A stretch of DNA of 64,000 bases from Alviniconcha marisindica (taxonomy: Eukaryota; Mollusca; Gastropoda; Provannidae). The stretch is taken from NCBI GenBank assembly GCA_018857735.1, contig JABMCL010001519.1, forward strand, positions 1,297,376 through 1,361,375, read 5' to 3'. Positions within the stretch are counted from its first letter, which is position 1. Every line of letters begins with the position of its first letter. Both the position numbers and the translations under genes were made by a program. Below, piece by piece: positions 45,493 to 56,787 of the stretch. Below the pieces are notes generated by a model. That model was given only the letters and a program-made list of their open reading frames with translations. It had not been told where the DNA came from and ran no database searches.

Positions 45493-45634
45493 CAGAGACT
45501 GTGAGTGAGATGGACTGAGGCAGGGACTGACAGTATCTGAGAAGACTGGTGTGACAAAAAAAACGGGATGCAGGAAACAACGGGACAGGTTTTTTTAAAA
45601 ACCGCTGGAACTGTTCCGACTCTTGAGCAGCCAC

Positions 45635-45765
45635 CTTGAAACTGTCCAGGTTGTATTTGTCGAAGATTTCTGAGCGCGCCAGATCCGGTCGGTTCCAGTC
45701 AATGGTCAGCTGCAGGTCCCACTCCAGCTGTTCCTTCCAGTGAACGCCAAACAACTGGTCCTGGG
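45635..45765 (-). CDS. TRPM2: TRPM2-like exon 8: MHR with WNRPDLARSEIF
   Basis: Residues 541-583. The motif LTIDWNRPDLARSEIF is nearly identical to the TRPM2 string 'LAVAWNRVDIARSEIF', one of the best family markers in this region. Donor is AAG/GTGGCT. The frame runs on past the donor into a GA/GACA microsatellite, so the continuing open frame there is not coding. Confidence 0.92.
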
Positions 45766-45924
45766 CTGTTGAGAGACAGGCAACACACAGTCAAGATGAT
45801 GATCAGCCCTTTGTGCCAGCTGAGCTAATATATATGTATACTGTATCTAGGTTGCTGTTTGAATGTGTGGTGGGTGTCTGATTAGGTCTGGGTAGTGTGT
45901 ATGTGTCCAGTCGATGGCTGAGTG

Positions 45925-46180
45925 TATCTAATAATAATAATAATAATAAAGAGGATTTCTAGAGCGCCCATCTACTACACAAGGTGGCAGCACAGGGCGC
46001 TTTACAATAACACTAACCACACACACACACACACACAACGTTGAACGAGGGGATGGGCAGGGCTGTGAAAAACAGTTTAGAAATAATTACTAAACAGGTG
46101 CGTCTTGAGGGCGACTTTGAAAGAGGAGGTAGAATCAGAGTGGCGGAATGTTTATCTGGTTGAGTAGAATCAATATCGGG

Positions 46181-46212
<32 letters not shown>

Positions 46213-46235
46213 GTGCTGATGTGACATGAGTACGC
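45925..46235. mobile_element. SINE/LINE-tail-like dispersed repeat with AGCGC motif
   Basis: 'AATAATAATAAAGAGGATTT', 'CTAGAGCGCCCATC', 'GGCGCTTTACAATAAC', then a CA-rich part. Related short pieces occur at 38205-38275 and 48205-48250. No head with A/B boxes was found. Confidence 0.5.
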
Positions 46236-46435
46236 ACCCATTTATAATTTATGTGATTTCATATTTGTATTATAGATTTGTGTGCAGCATAACTTGTCTA
46301 TGTTGTTGTAAATGCAAATGTTTTGGTGTTCCTTTACATGTTCTTAAATTAATGAACCTGATATTAGTTAAGCTGAATTGTCCTGTGAAGGATGATTAAA
46401 GTTTTTTGACTTGATAACAATAATGATGATGTGAG

Positions 46436-46702
46436 TAAGTAAACATGAAACCATAAGGCTTTTTAGGGATGGGGAGAAGGAGATTATATACCTATCGTTA
46501 CACTGTCACCACCAGAATGACTCCTGCAGTAAGATGGGCAGAGATGAGAGCCATTTTAAAGTTTCGTTAATTGTGAAGGACAGTCCCCAGACAGTGTCCA
46601 CAGACCACAACTTTTCAAGAGAAATGACAGCTGAAACAGAATCGAGCCCAGGCCCTTCTGCTTACTAGCCTAACGCCATACCACTAGGCCAAACCAGCTC
46701 AC
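46436..46702 (-). mobile_element. tRNA-derived SINE, family B (diverged)
   Basis: Family B order preserved with several deletions; head GTGAGCTGGTTTGGCCTAGT at 46683-46702. Confidence 0.8.
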
Positions 46703-46719
46703 GATGATGATGATAATAA

Positions 46720-47010
46720 TGTCCACTTTTATAGCGCATGGTTCCACATGAACTTGAATACTCAGTGCAGGGGGGGGGGGGGGTTAGAGAGAAAGTCATA
46801 CTAATTAAAATAAAGAAGAAGAAAAAAAAGACACATGGTGTACAGTCATTCACAGAGCAGGTGGGTTTCAGACGTCTGCGAAATGTCACCAAGGAGTCTG
46901 CTTCCTTGATTGTTTGTGGTAGAGCATTCCAGAGCCTGGGAGCCGAGTTGGAAAAGGCTTGGAAACCAAACTGTTTTCCGGGGTGTTTTTCAGCAACACC
47001 ATCCAATTCT
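46720..47010 (-). mobile_element. LINE RT C-terminal tail fragment
   Basis: Minus: FGFQAFSNSAPRLWNALPQT then IKEADSLVTFRRRLK, a classic non-LTR RT C-terminus, followed by a T-rich and C-run 3' part. Confidence 0.8.
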
Positions 47011-47624
47011 GAGGGATATGTGTAAATATTAATGCATTTTTAAAATATTTTTTTTGTTTTTTAACAGCCTGAAATAACATGTCAAAAGATAACAAAATAT
47101 TTGTGACAAACACATCATATGGGACAATTGTGGGTATGTGTTGGAACAATGGTGGTCAAATTAAGCCACATTTATCTATTTTGAACCTGTTTTTATTTTG
47201 TGAATATTGTCACTGGTGTTTTGGCATTGGGGAGCAGGACATGGCTGGCTGTGCTTTTTTCATTGGAACTGGCATGAAGAGATACCGTTCTCTCTCTGTC
47301 TCTCTCTCTCTTGTTGAAAATCAAGTGTTACAATGTTAGCCTACCCACTACATTATATGCTTGTCATTTTGAGCATCTCATATAAGTTTACTTGTTTGGC
47401 GCTCAAAAAATGAGAGAAAAAAGCGTTATTGTACATTGGTGTGCTTTCATTAACAAAATTGTTCAAACAAAGAGATACGGCTCAATCCAGGTTATCATTA
47501 CCCACACTCAAAAAGAGCTAATTTGAAAACATGAAAAAATCTGAAGATTAAAGCTTTTGTCATAAACTCATATATACTGTCAGACCGGACAAACTGATAA
47601 TTATGCACTCACAGGATTCTTCAA

Positions 47625-47735
47625 GCAGGTCAGAAACAGACGATGACAAATCTCACACTTGCAAAAAGCAGTCAACAGCTCAGTCAGAAACAGACAATGA
47701 CAAATCTCACATTTGAAAATAGCTGTCAACAGGTA
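47625..47735 (-). repeat. Tandem duplication of exon 7 end and donor (2 units, ~55 bp)
   Basis: Minus: 'GTTGACAGCTATTTTCAAAT' followed by GTGAGATTTGTCATTGTCTG, and again 'GTTGACTGCTTTTTGCAAGT' with GTGAGATTTGTCATCGTCTG. The first is the true exon end; the second is a copy with an intact-looking GTGAGA donor. Confidence 0.9.
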
Positions 47736-47804
47736 CTTGTTGAGATCCTTGAGGGGCTCGCCATACAAAGATGAGTCCAAAATTGTCAAGAATGACGAGT
47801 TGTC
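47711..47804 (-). CDS. TRPM2: TRPM2-like exon 7: MHR region
   Basis: Residues 509-539 plus one base. DNSSFLTILDSSLYGEPLKDLNKYLLTAIFK corresponds to the TRPM stretch 'LTVFREG...DVDVAILQALLK'. The exon end and its donor (TTTCAAAT/GTGAGA) are repeated once downstream in the intron (see the repeat at 47625-47735), giving a nearby decoy donor. Phase matches exon 8 only from the upstream copy. Confidence 0.87.
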
Positions 47805-47839
47805 CTGAAAAACAAAAATGACTGCATATAATCATAAAC

Positions 47840-48200
47840 AGGTGATCACAGCAAATGAGCCCAAAAGCTGTAAGAAATGAGCCCAAAAGCTGTAAGAAAT
47901 GAGCCCTAAAGCTGTAAGAAATGAGCCCAAAAGCTGTAAGAAATGAGCCCTAAAGCTGTAAGAAATGAGCCCAAAAGCTGTAAGAAATGAGCCCTAAAGC
48001 TGTAAGAAATGAGCCCTAAAGCTGTAAGAAATGAGCCCAAAAGCTGTAAGAAATGAGCCCTAAAGCTGTAAGAAATGAGCCCAAAAGCTGTAAGAAATGA
48101 GCCCTAAAGCTGTAAGAAATGAGCCCAAAAGCTGTAAGAAATGAGCCCAAAAGCTGTAAGAAATGAGCCCTAAAGCTGTAAGAAATGAGGCCCAAATCTG
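47840..48200. repeat. 22-bp tandem repeat, ~16 units
   Basis: 'GAGCCCAAAAGCTGTAAGAA' plus AT, alternating with a 'GAGCCCTAAAG' variant in an irregular two-type pattern. Confidence 0.93.
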
Positions 48201-48471
48201 TAACAAATAATAATAATGCAAAGTTGTAAAGCGCCTACCCTGCGGCTCAAAGCACTAAACAAGCATACATACATAATGTACATCGAGATGAAAAATGTTA
48301 TCCCCCCCCCCCCCCCCAAATGTACATATCGACAAGTGTTCAAGCATAATTATGCAAAAGATGCACACAGACACACACACACGCACGCATGCGCACACAC
48401 AATGAGCCCTAAAGATGTCGTAACTTTTCTTTTTACGTTCACTCTGAATGAACACAGAGTGCCTACAAACA

Positions 48472-48797
48472 GAAGTAAGTAAGTAAGTAAACATGGTGCT
48501 TAACGTCCACAGAAACCATGAGGCTTATTAGGGACGGGGAGAAGGGGGGGAAGAGGGTATGGAGATGGGGGAAGAGGGAGATTATATACCTGTCGCTACA
48601 CAGCTGTCACCACCAGAATGACTTCTGCATTAAGATGGGCAGCGATGAGAGCCATTTTAATGTTTCATAATTGTGAGGGACAAAGTCACAAGACAGTGTC
48701 CACTGACCTCAACTTTTGAAGAGAAAAGAAAGCCGAAGCAGATTCGAACCGAGGTCCTTCTGCTTACCAGCCTAACGCCTTACTGCTAGGCCAAACA
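48472..48797 (-). mobile_element. tRNA-derived SINE, family B
   Basis: Tail 'AGTAAGTAAGTAAACATGGT' at 48475, body as other copies, B box GGTTCGAATC near 48745, head at the high end. Confidence 0.87.
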
Positions 48798-48869
48798 GAA
48801 CTACTCTTAATTATACCATAGGCAGCACCGATACTGGACTTGGATGCCGCAATAAATCTGCTGTATCAT

Positions 48870-49420
48870 CGGGAAAGACTGAATGTCAGGTGGTGAATGA
48901 AAGATCCACTATATCACCAAGCAAAATGAATGTCAGGTGGTGAATGAAAGATCTGCTGTTTCAATGAGCAAGACTGAATGTCAGGTGGTGAATGAAAGAT
49001 TTGCTGTATCACTGGGCAAGATTGAATGGCAGGGGGTGAATGAAAGATCTGCTGTTTCACTGAGCAAGACTGAAGAATGTCAGGTGGTGAATGAAAGATC
49101 TGCTGTTTCACTGAGCAAGATTGAATGGCAGGTGGTGAATGAAAGATCTGCTGTTTCACTGAGCAAGACTGAATGGCAGGTGGTGAATGAAAGATTTGCT
49201 GTATCACTGGGCAAGATTGAATGGCAGGTGGTGAATGAAAGATCTGCTGTTTCACTGAGCAAGACTGAATGGCAGGTGGTGAATGAAAGATCTGCTGTAT
49301 CACTGAACAAGATTGAATGGCAGGTGGTGAATGAAAGATCTGCTGTATCACTGAGCAAGACTGAAAGTCAGGCGGTGAATGAAAGAACCGCTGTATCACC
49401 GAGCAAGGCTGAATGCACAC
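48870..49420. repeat. Tandem array, ~12 units of ~48 bp
   Basis: 'GAATGGCAGGTGGTGAATGA', 'AAGATCTGCTGTTTCACTGA', 'GCAAGACT'. The unit length is divisible by three, so it is open on both strands (frames of 168-178 codons), but no domain is seen. Confidence 0.92.
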
Positions 49421-49444
49421 ACACTAACACAACACAAAACGCAC

Positions 49445-49592
49445 CTGATAGTTCAGCTTCACACACTCAATGATCCTGTCACGGTACAAGTTGCGGGAGA
49501 TGTCATTGTTGGCAAAGTCTTCTGGGAAGGCCTCAGACACACGACGCATCAGCTCTCCTTTAATGTAGCTGTCCAGGTACTCTGGGTCCGAC
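49445..49592 (-). CDS. TRPM2: TRPM2-like exon 6: MHR region helix pair
   Basis: Residues 460-508. The sequence ELMRRVSEAFPEDFANND...RDRIIECVKLNYQ matches the helical segment after the SLOG core in TRPM proteins, which ends at 'ECLSKKHLITVF'. Donor is CAG/GTGCGT, slightly off consensus. A ~48-bp tandem array (48870-49420) lies in the intron just downstream of this donor. Confidence 0.88.
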
Positions 49593-50564
49593 CTGAAAAA
49601 ACAACTACAGGTCAACCTCAGCTCTAACATGGTTCCCAGGGACTTTGACTAGAGCCAAATAAGGACTTATAAGGACCTATATTTTGTAAGGACCATCACA
49701 ACAGTAAGGAACAAACAAAAAAATGAGCTGAATTTCGCAAGCTGCGCATCAAGTGTAGTGTTTGTCCAGTTTATCTTTTTAGAACCCACTCCTGGTATGC
49801 ACTGTCCTTCAGCCAGCAGTCTTGGAACAAAAAAAATTCTGGCATCTTTGCTGTTACTAGTGTTAGCTAAGTTCTTGCACAGTTTGATTTTGAATTTGGC
49901 AACCAAAATGGCTGATCCGAAAGTTATTGCGTAATTTTGTGACTGTGATTTTGGCTGCACATGATCTAAATGAACATGGAGGAAAGCCCAGTCTGCTTCA
50001 GACATCTTCTCAACCGCTGTCGGAACGAATTCAAAATTCAGTAAATGTGTGGAACCATCCAGCGTCACTGACTCAGAAAAATGAGATGTTTTTATAACTA
50101 CCCATGTGCGTTTTTAGTATTAGCTAGTATTGTAAGGACTGTGATGCAAATATCAGAACTTACAAGGCCTTACTTGGCAAATTCATTTTGTAAGTACTTG
50201 TAAGCACCTGTGAGGACCCTAAGAACCTTGTCTAATAATGTCGCCTGGAATCTTCCGCAATAAATTGTTTCCATGAACATGAATGTCCAAACTTTGGCCA
50301 CACCCCAGATGAAGTTATAAATGTACAATTCACTTGATTCAATCTCACCTTGGCTTGGGCTGTGTCATAACACACTGTCACCAGCAAGAACAGAAAGGCT
50401 ACTTTAAAGTGCTGTTATATTATGCAACTGTGTATATGTACAGTGTCTTGGCAATTTGAGGTTTACTGTATGCATTTAATGAGCCTTTTAAATTGCCTAT
50501 ATGTGACAGTAATGTTATGCCAGATCCCTTGATGTGATTGCTGCTTGTCCGTAAATTACGTAGG

Positions 50565-50566
50565 TC

Positions 50567-50657
<91 letters not shown>
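50565..50657. repeat. (TG)n microsatellite
   Basis: About 90 bp TG in the intron upstream of exon 6. Confidence 0.95.
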
Positions 50658-50991
50658 CACATGCATGCATGTGTGTGTATTAATTATAGTTTAATGTTAC
50701 ATAATGCGAGACAAAAGACAAATTTCCCTGTATGATTTTAGCATGGACAATAAACAATCTTATCTTATGCACTGCACACACTTTATCTTATGCACTGCAC
50801 AGACTATCTCCAGCCATGATAAGCCCCTTGATTTTAGCATGGACAATAAACAATCCTATCTTATGCACTGCACAGACTATCTTCAGCCATGATAATCCCC
50901 TGGCATAACAGCACCCACCCTCCACAGTGTGGCTGCCCATGTAGCAGGGTAATAAAAAAAGAAGTCACACACGCGTTCCCCTCACCCTGTG

Positions 50992-51240
50992 AATCGGCTT
51001 GGCCTAGCGATAGGGGGTTAGGCTGGTAAGCAGAAGGACCTTGGTTCGATTCTGCTTCGGCTCTCCTTTCTCTTCAAAAAGGTTGTGGTTTGTGGACACT
51101 GTCTTGAGACTTTGTCCCTCACAATTAATGAAACATTAAAATGGCTCTCATCGCTGCCTATCTTAATGCAGGAGTCATTCTGGTGGTGACAGTGTAGCGA
51201 TAGGTATACAATCTCCCTCTTCCCCCATCTCCATATCCCG
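50992..51240 (+). mobile_element. tRNA-derived SINE, family B (plus strand)
   Basis: Head 'GGCTTGGCCTAGCGATAGGG', B box 'GGTTCGATTCTG', body to 'ATCTCCCTCTTCCCCCATCT'. Directly followed by a family A fragment (51241-51302). Confidence 0.85.
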
Positions 51241-51302
51241 GCAGGAGTGGTTGGAAAATTTTCTTCTCCAGGGTCAACTTTCTGTGCTGACTCTTATTTC
51301 GG
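51241..51302 (+). mobile_element. Fragment of SINE family A
   Basis: 'GGAAAATTTTCTTCTCCAGG' and 'CTGTGCTGACTCTTATTTCG' match family A just after its tRNA head. The head itself is replaced by the family B copy, suggesting a chimeric insertion. Confidence 0.7.
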
Positions 51303-51550
51303 TGTATTTAGTGTCTGTGTGTTAGATCCAGACAGCGAAGGAAGCTGGGAGGGAAGCTGGGTTGTCTTTGATAGTACATCTCTAGCGGCAATATGGACGG
51401 CTGTGCATCTGACCAGTTACTTTGATTTTCTGACCAGTTTTCATGAACCACTTTTGCCACCCTACTGATGTCACGTCGCTTTGAAAAAAGTCTAGCGCAA
51501 TCACTGATGTATGTATGCTGTCATCACTGTCAAGCGAGACACTAAGTCAC

Positions 51551-51740
51551 CTTTGCTCTATCTCCTTGTAGGCAAAGGAAATGAGGTCGGCAGCCAGCCC
51601 GCTGCCCTGAATGACCACGACAGGTATCTTCTTCTTCAGCAGCCACAGGATGTGGTCAATGTCAGGTGGACCGCCCTGGACCAGCAGACCCACCACCGGC
51701 GTTGTGATTGACGACACCAAACTGGGGTCCACAGAGCTTC
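51551..51740 (-). CDS. TRPM2: TRPM2-like exon 5: SLOG domain with GSGLAADL
   Basis: Residues 396-458 plus split codons at both ends. It holds TTPVVGLLVQGGPPDIDHIL and PVVVIQGSGLAADLISFA, direct matches to the TRPM strings 'VCVVLEGGPGTL' and 'CVVVEGSGRVADVIA'. The glycine-rich loop GSG (441-443) is kept. This exon closes the nucleotide-binding-like SLOG fold. Confidence 0.92.
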
Positions 51741-52914
51741 CTGCAAGTCGGAAGCGGGTTTGATTATTCGTCTCTTCACGCCCATCCCCATTATGAAGTG
51801 CCTGTCTAAAAAATTATAGACGTCCCATTGAAATATCAGTTTTGACAGAAATCTGCATAGAAACCTGGTTTGATTATTCATCTTTATGCAGCCCCCTATA
51901 ATGATCATGAAGTACTCATCTATTTTTTTTTCTCTCCAGCCATCCAGTTCAAAAATATCCATTCTGACTGAAATTTAAAAAGTACCTGGTTGGATTTTGT
52001 CTCTTTGTACCTCCATTATGAAGTCACAAGGGTTACAGATACAGAGAAGATCCTCCTTAAAAACAATACAAACAAAAGTCCCGGATCAAGTCCGAGATTT
52101 GTGAGTCTGGGTCTCACGATCATTTTTTGCCACCATGAGCAACTGCGAAGTCTGACTTGCACTGACACTGTGACAGTGCAATGCGCAAAACTGTGGCCCC
52201 TTTGGTGAAGAACGAAGTACAGGGTATATAGTTCCGTGCTCTTGGTGAAAACTTTGACGGTACATTTTTTCTTTGAAGACCTATTCTTCGCAGCAGGCTT
52301 TTCGTCTTTGTCCGTTTCAATTCAATTCAGTTCAAAATACTTTATTGTTCATTGCAATCATAACAATTAAACAGATTTTTTTCTTCGCTCACACCAGCTC
52401 TGCTACATAAAATGATGTCATGATACTGACATTCCTGCTCATTGGCCATTGTTGTCTCCCCCTGGAAATATTGCCAATTGGAAATACCACCATCAAGGCA
52501 GTGTTAAGAGAGAAAACTATACTGCTAAAAACAATTGTATTTTTATTTTTTTAATCTTCATTTTCACCTGGCCAGCATATGATCATAAAAAGCACCTGTA
52601 CATCATACATTTTACGTCAAAATCGTAAGAGTAAACAGGTCTGCTCCACCCAGGGGCTTTCCCTTTGAACTGATGAGGTATAGTACTTTATGGTCCAGTA
52701 CCTTATAGTATATAATTATTATCCCCAAAATAGCAAAATTAAATAACAAAAATATAGGAACGAAATGACTGAATATATCTGCAGAGGGGAAGCCAAAAAT
52801 ATCACAAAACCATAAAAGAACTTATCAGACAACCCTCAATGCCCCCCCTCCCCCCCCCACCTTCCAAGATATTAAGCTTTGTCTGATCAGTATGCTTGTG
52901 AGTGCAGGTGCCTG

Positions 52915-52946
<32 letters not shown>

Positions 52947-53058
52947 TGCGTGCACGTAGGCTTAAAATAGTCTCTACAGACACGATTTTGTGCTTTACAA
53001 ATGCTTCAGTTATTATTAAGACAGCTAAACTGTTCCTACCCCAGCAAGAAAAACTTAC

Positions 53059-53287
53059 CACACGCTTCTGCAGGTGGGATGCCGGATTCCACAAACTGGC
53101 AGCGCCTGGGTTTCCCAACAGGTTTGGTGAAGCGAGTTTCCAGACCCAGTCGAAAGCTGTTCAGACCCTCAGCGTCAGTGTCTGGGTCGTCATCCAAGAG
53201 GATGAAGTGAGTGTGGTCCGGATTCAAGTCGTACAGCTTCTGCTGGGGCATGCCGCCGCTGTTGAAGACAGTCTGTGCCTGTGTTTG
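53059..53287 (-). CDS. TRPM2: TRPM2-like exon 4: SLOG domain with DHTHFILLDDD
   Basis: Residues 320-395 plus one base. The core DLNPDHTHFILLDDD matches the highly conserved TRPM string (N/D)HxHFILVDxG. Three CAG trinucleotides in frame near the 5' edge (acceptor at 53287, or alternatively 53278 or 53272) would remove three or five residues without shifting the frame, so small NAGNAG-like variants are possible. The first AG after the pyrimidine tract was chosen. Confidence 0.87.
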
Positions 53288-54401
53288 CTGCGTAATCAGA
53301 ACCAGAACAGCAGATGCCGAGTCGAGCAAGAACACGACGCCAAGAGCTTTTGTTGCCCATCTCCAAACTCAGAACTTTTCATGCCTTGAATGAAACTACG
53401 CTGCATCCGGTGAAGGCAGAAAGTGAAAAGCAGTCAACCGTGACGATTAATTGAAACTTTCGATACAGGTTGACCTTCCAATGCTGAATGCTAATACTTT
53501 TCCGGACATACTTTCAGCAAATGGATAAAACTCTCATCCCAACTACACCACAGTCCCTCTGAAATTCAAAACTGACCAACTGTTCTGGGAAGTTAAGTGC
53601 TTAGGTTTTGACGTACCATCACTCACACAAGATGACCTCAGGATGAGTCACACATTCACCCACTCCATGCCAGATTGTAAATCAAGTCACCAAAACACAT
53701 GTAAAAAGCTGTCTCACAGTTCTACACACAACACAACAGCAAACACAACCACCCCCCACCCCGAAACAATTAGCACATGATCTGAATATTTACATTTCAC
53801 TTAAATACTTCTAATCAGATTCACTGATCCAGTACAAAATTACAACACAACAGATCAAATCACAAGTATGTCCAAATTACTGTCATGATGCACATTTTGG
53901 TGCCTTTTTCTATTCTGCAGACATTCACTGCAGAACCTGCTCAGACTTATAAATACCATTTGTAACTAGGAGCAGGGTGAAATATTGACTCTGTGGGACC
54001 ACACAGGAAACTGTGTCAACCAAAACTAACACAGTTGAAAGGTAGGGAGAGGATCTGGAGAGAAAAAAATGCAGGGGAATGGAATTGTCCGGGATGGTAG
54101 AAATTAGTGTAAGGAAGAAATTCCTGGCAGTGGGAGAAGCATGCATAGCTGTATTCTGACCTACTTCAGGCTTTAACGGGAGAACATTCGACGCTGGGTT
54201 CTCAATACAAGGGGGACCTTAATTTCTGTGTCCCCAGCACCCGACTGCGTCCTGGCAGTCATTCTTGTTTCAGATTTGTTTTTCTGCTTCTTTTTTTTTT
54301 TTTACTCTCCAGAAAAACAAGACCTGAACTGCCCAGGAGAGATCTGATCTTCAAAAAAGGGAAAATGAAGTGCCACAAACAAACCTGCTAGGAAAACTTA
54401 C

Positions 54402-54626
54402 TGAACCAGTCAGGACATCAGAGTAGATGAGAGAGCCTTTGGACACAATGCCCAAAATGTTGAGACGAGCAAATCGTTCTCCCCTCAGGATATTCTGGAT
54501 CCGTAGCGGATTCTGGACAAGGTTTTTTCGACGCGCCATTTCCCTGTGTGCAGCATCTCCAATCACCTTGGATACCCCCAGGTCAAGGCCCTCTGTTAGG
54601 ATCCACATCTCGGTGGCGTTTGCAGC
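54402..54626 (-). CDS. TRPM2: TRPM2-like exon 3: SLOG domain with GLDLGVSKVIGDA
   Basis: Residues 245-319, phase 0 at both ends. It carries MWILTEGLDLGVSKVIGDA, the clear equivalent of the TRPM motif W(I/L)xTGGxxxGVxxxVGxA, though the first Gly of the usual GG pair is Glu here. LNILGIVSKGSLIYSDVL follows, matching the 'IGFVPWGII' strand. Adjoining exons complete the domain. Confidence 0.9.
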
Positions 54627-54955
54627 CTGGACCAAGAAACAGAAAGGGTGAAGGTCGATATTCTAAACTAGATCCTCAGTATACTTGCTGCGACAGCATG
54701 CCTAAAATAACTGTACATTATCTACATACTACCAGTATGCAATGTTACACAATTTATATAATGTAAAAGCTATGAAATCTGATCATATAACTGACTCAAA
54801 ATCTCAAGTACAATGGATGTTGCTTTGTACAAGCATGCTTATGTATTTGTTTATTCAATTATTGTAAATAAACCAACATCCCTCAAATTATGTGTTCTTG
54901 TTGTCACTAAAACTTCCTCAGATTTAACATAAAGCGGACATCATTATTTTAGTGT

Positions 54956-55325
54956 TTTTTTAATTGCTACATGGCTGGTGCTATGTCACATGTGAAACTT
55001 CCCATTTCAGCGCACCTTCCATGTACATCACACAACCATGCACCAGTTCACAGTGTCACTTCATTTCAAGCCACATATATGTAGGGTGCATGCATGTTTA
55101 GCTGTAACCTGCCACCTATACTTTTGGCAGAATGACTGGGATCTTTTACGTGCTACTGCAGTAACACGGGGGCGGAACGGATACCAAAACAAGAGTCAGC
55201 ACAGAAAGTTGACTCAAGAGAAGAAAATTCTCCTGCCGCTCCTGCAGGGACTCAAACTTGGTACCTTTCAATCATGAGTCCGGTGCCCTAAGTCTAACCA
55301 CTGAGCTAGATATTATTCCCACCCC
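54956..55325 (-). mobile_element. tRNA-derived SINE, family A (tail-truncated)
   Basis: Family A body from 'ACATGGCTGGTGC' to the tRNA-like head ending near 55320. It ends only ~45 bp before the exon 2 donor. Confidence 0.82.
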
Positions 55326-55370
55326 TAAACTTTCGGGAATATTACTCCCCAAGCCAGAGTTCCCACTGAC

Positions 55371-55550
55371 CTGCATAACTCCATCCCGGAAGTCTTCCTC
55401 AAACCTTGCCATGCTCCAGGGCACAAAGTACTGCGATGAGCTGATGATGCTGAGCACCAGCTTGGGTGTACGGTGCCGCCAGGCCACAGCCATGAACCGC
55501 GCAACTTCATCCATGCTGGCATCCTTGTTCACTATCACATAGTACCTTTC
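55371..55550 (-). CDS. TRPM2: TRPM2-like exon 2: SLOG domain, first part
   Basis: Residues 185-244, phase 0 at both ends. The sequence contains RTPKLVLSIISSSQYF followed by MARFEEDFRDGVMQ. This matches the start of the TRPM N-terminal SLOG/MHR1 domain, where the vertebrate protein has a strand of type PxLVISV and a helix ending before the 'TTGAWIITGG' strand. In vertebrate TRPM2 this domain forms part of a ligand pocket. Donor is CAG/GTCAGT; acceptor TTGCAG. Confidence 0.9.
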
Positions 55551-56269
55551 CTGCAAGCGTACTCAATGCGTTGGATTCCACAAAAGCCGTGCTTGCATCA
55601 TACAACCACAGGACTATCCCTTGGGTCATGTAAGGCAATGAGGGAGGGAGGGACGGAGGGCAGGAATAAAAATGATTTCACACATGAAAACATTACAAAT
55701 TATGCTATGCTAAAGCAGAGAAACAGCCTTTAGTGCTGAAATACATTGTTTTTAAACGAAAAACAGGGACCCTCTATCTCTGGAACTGGAAGTCTGACTG
55801 TGCTGATTTATGGAAAAAAAAGGCATCTGTGTGCTGAGCTCTAATTCTAAGCCCCATCATGCTAGACGTTTTTCAAACTGGTGTGACATATATATATAAT
55901 ATATATAATAAGGTGACAAAAGTGTCATAGTTCAGGAGCTGTGTGAGAGTCGAGGTGGCCGTCCTGAGCTGTCCGTCCTAACGAGCCTTCTGGTTTCCGT
56001 GGACGTAAAGAATTACTGAACCGTGCTTCGGCATTGGTCACAACTTGTCCCTAATATGTCAACTGACATCTGAGGACATTAAGCAACACTTCATCATGAC
56101 AAAAGTGATTTATGATAAAAAGGTCAGTTGATCACTGTAACCAGTCAGATACATGGCTGTCTATACTACTACTAAGGCTCTACTAGAAACCACTCTGCTC
56201 CCTTCCCTGTCTAGAACACACACACACACACACACACATGTAAATGGTCCAACAATGACATCATAAACA

Positions 56270-56760
56270 CTTGTCCACACTTCTAGCACCACTTTCCGGT
56301 ACCTTCCTCCAAACTCTGCCAGAACTGGTCATGCCACTAAAGGGGCACTCTTTTAGTCTTTACTTCTGCACAGCTGTCTACCGATGCTGTCAGCATTCCC
56401 CCCCCCCCCCCCCCCCCCCCAAATTTTGGTGCTAATAGGATTGTGTTTACAAACACATGCAACATAGCGGCGATGCACGCACACAAACATGAGATGGGTC
56501 TGCATCAGGGAGGGGGAAAAGAGTTCCATCTCGATTAAAAGGATTTTGGTTTTATTTGTGTTGGCGAAAGCAATGTGGGCGGTTATCAAAGAAATGCCTT
56601 CTATAATCCGAGTTGTCTGAACGTTACAAACTTACTACTCACAGTCACACCTAGGAAAAACTGTCTTTTAGCTGACATTTTTTGGTGACCTATGGCATAA
56701 TTAATTATGGCAATGGTTGGAGGAAGGGTGTCATAAACCAGTGCTTGGAGCTTGACGCTG
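56270..56760. mobile_element. Unclassified dispersed repeat (copy of 41865-42350)
   Basis: Same block order as 41865-42350, with a C run (56397-56419) not present in the other copy. It ends ~28 bp from the exon 1 donor. Confidence 0.6.
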
Positions 56761-56787
56761 GTCAAATACCAAGCAGTTTATACCAAC

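Noticed and set aside
47840..48200. CRISPR-like array of 22-bp repeats
   Set aside because: No spacers; a head-to-tail tandem repeat in a eukaryotic intron.
48870..49420. The 48-bp array as another exon-edge array (exon 6)
   Set aside because: The unit has no convincing match to the exon 6 end or its GTGCGT donor; simple proximity only.
48914..49473. Open frames of 168-178 codons on both strands
   Set aside because: 48-bp units divisible by three; repeat artefact with no family match.
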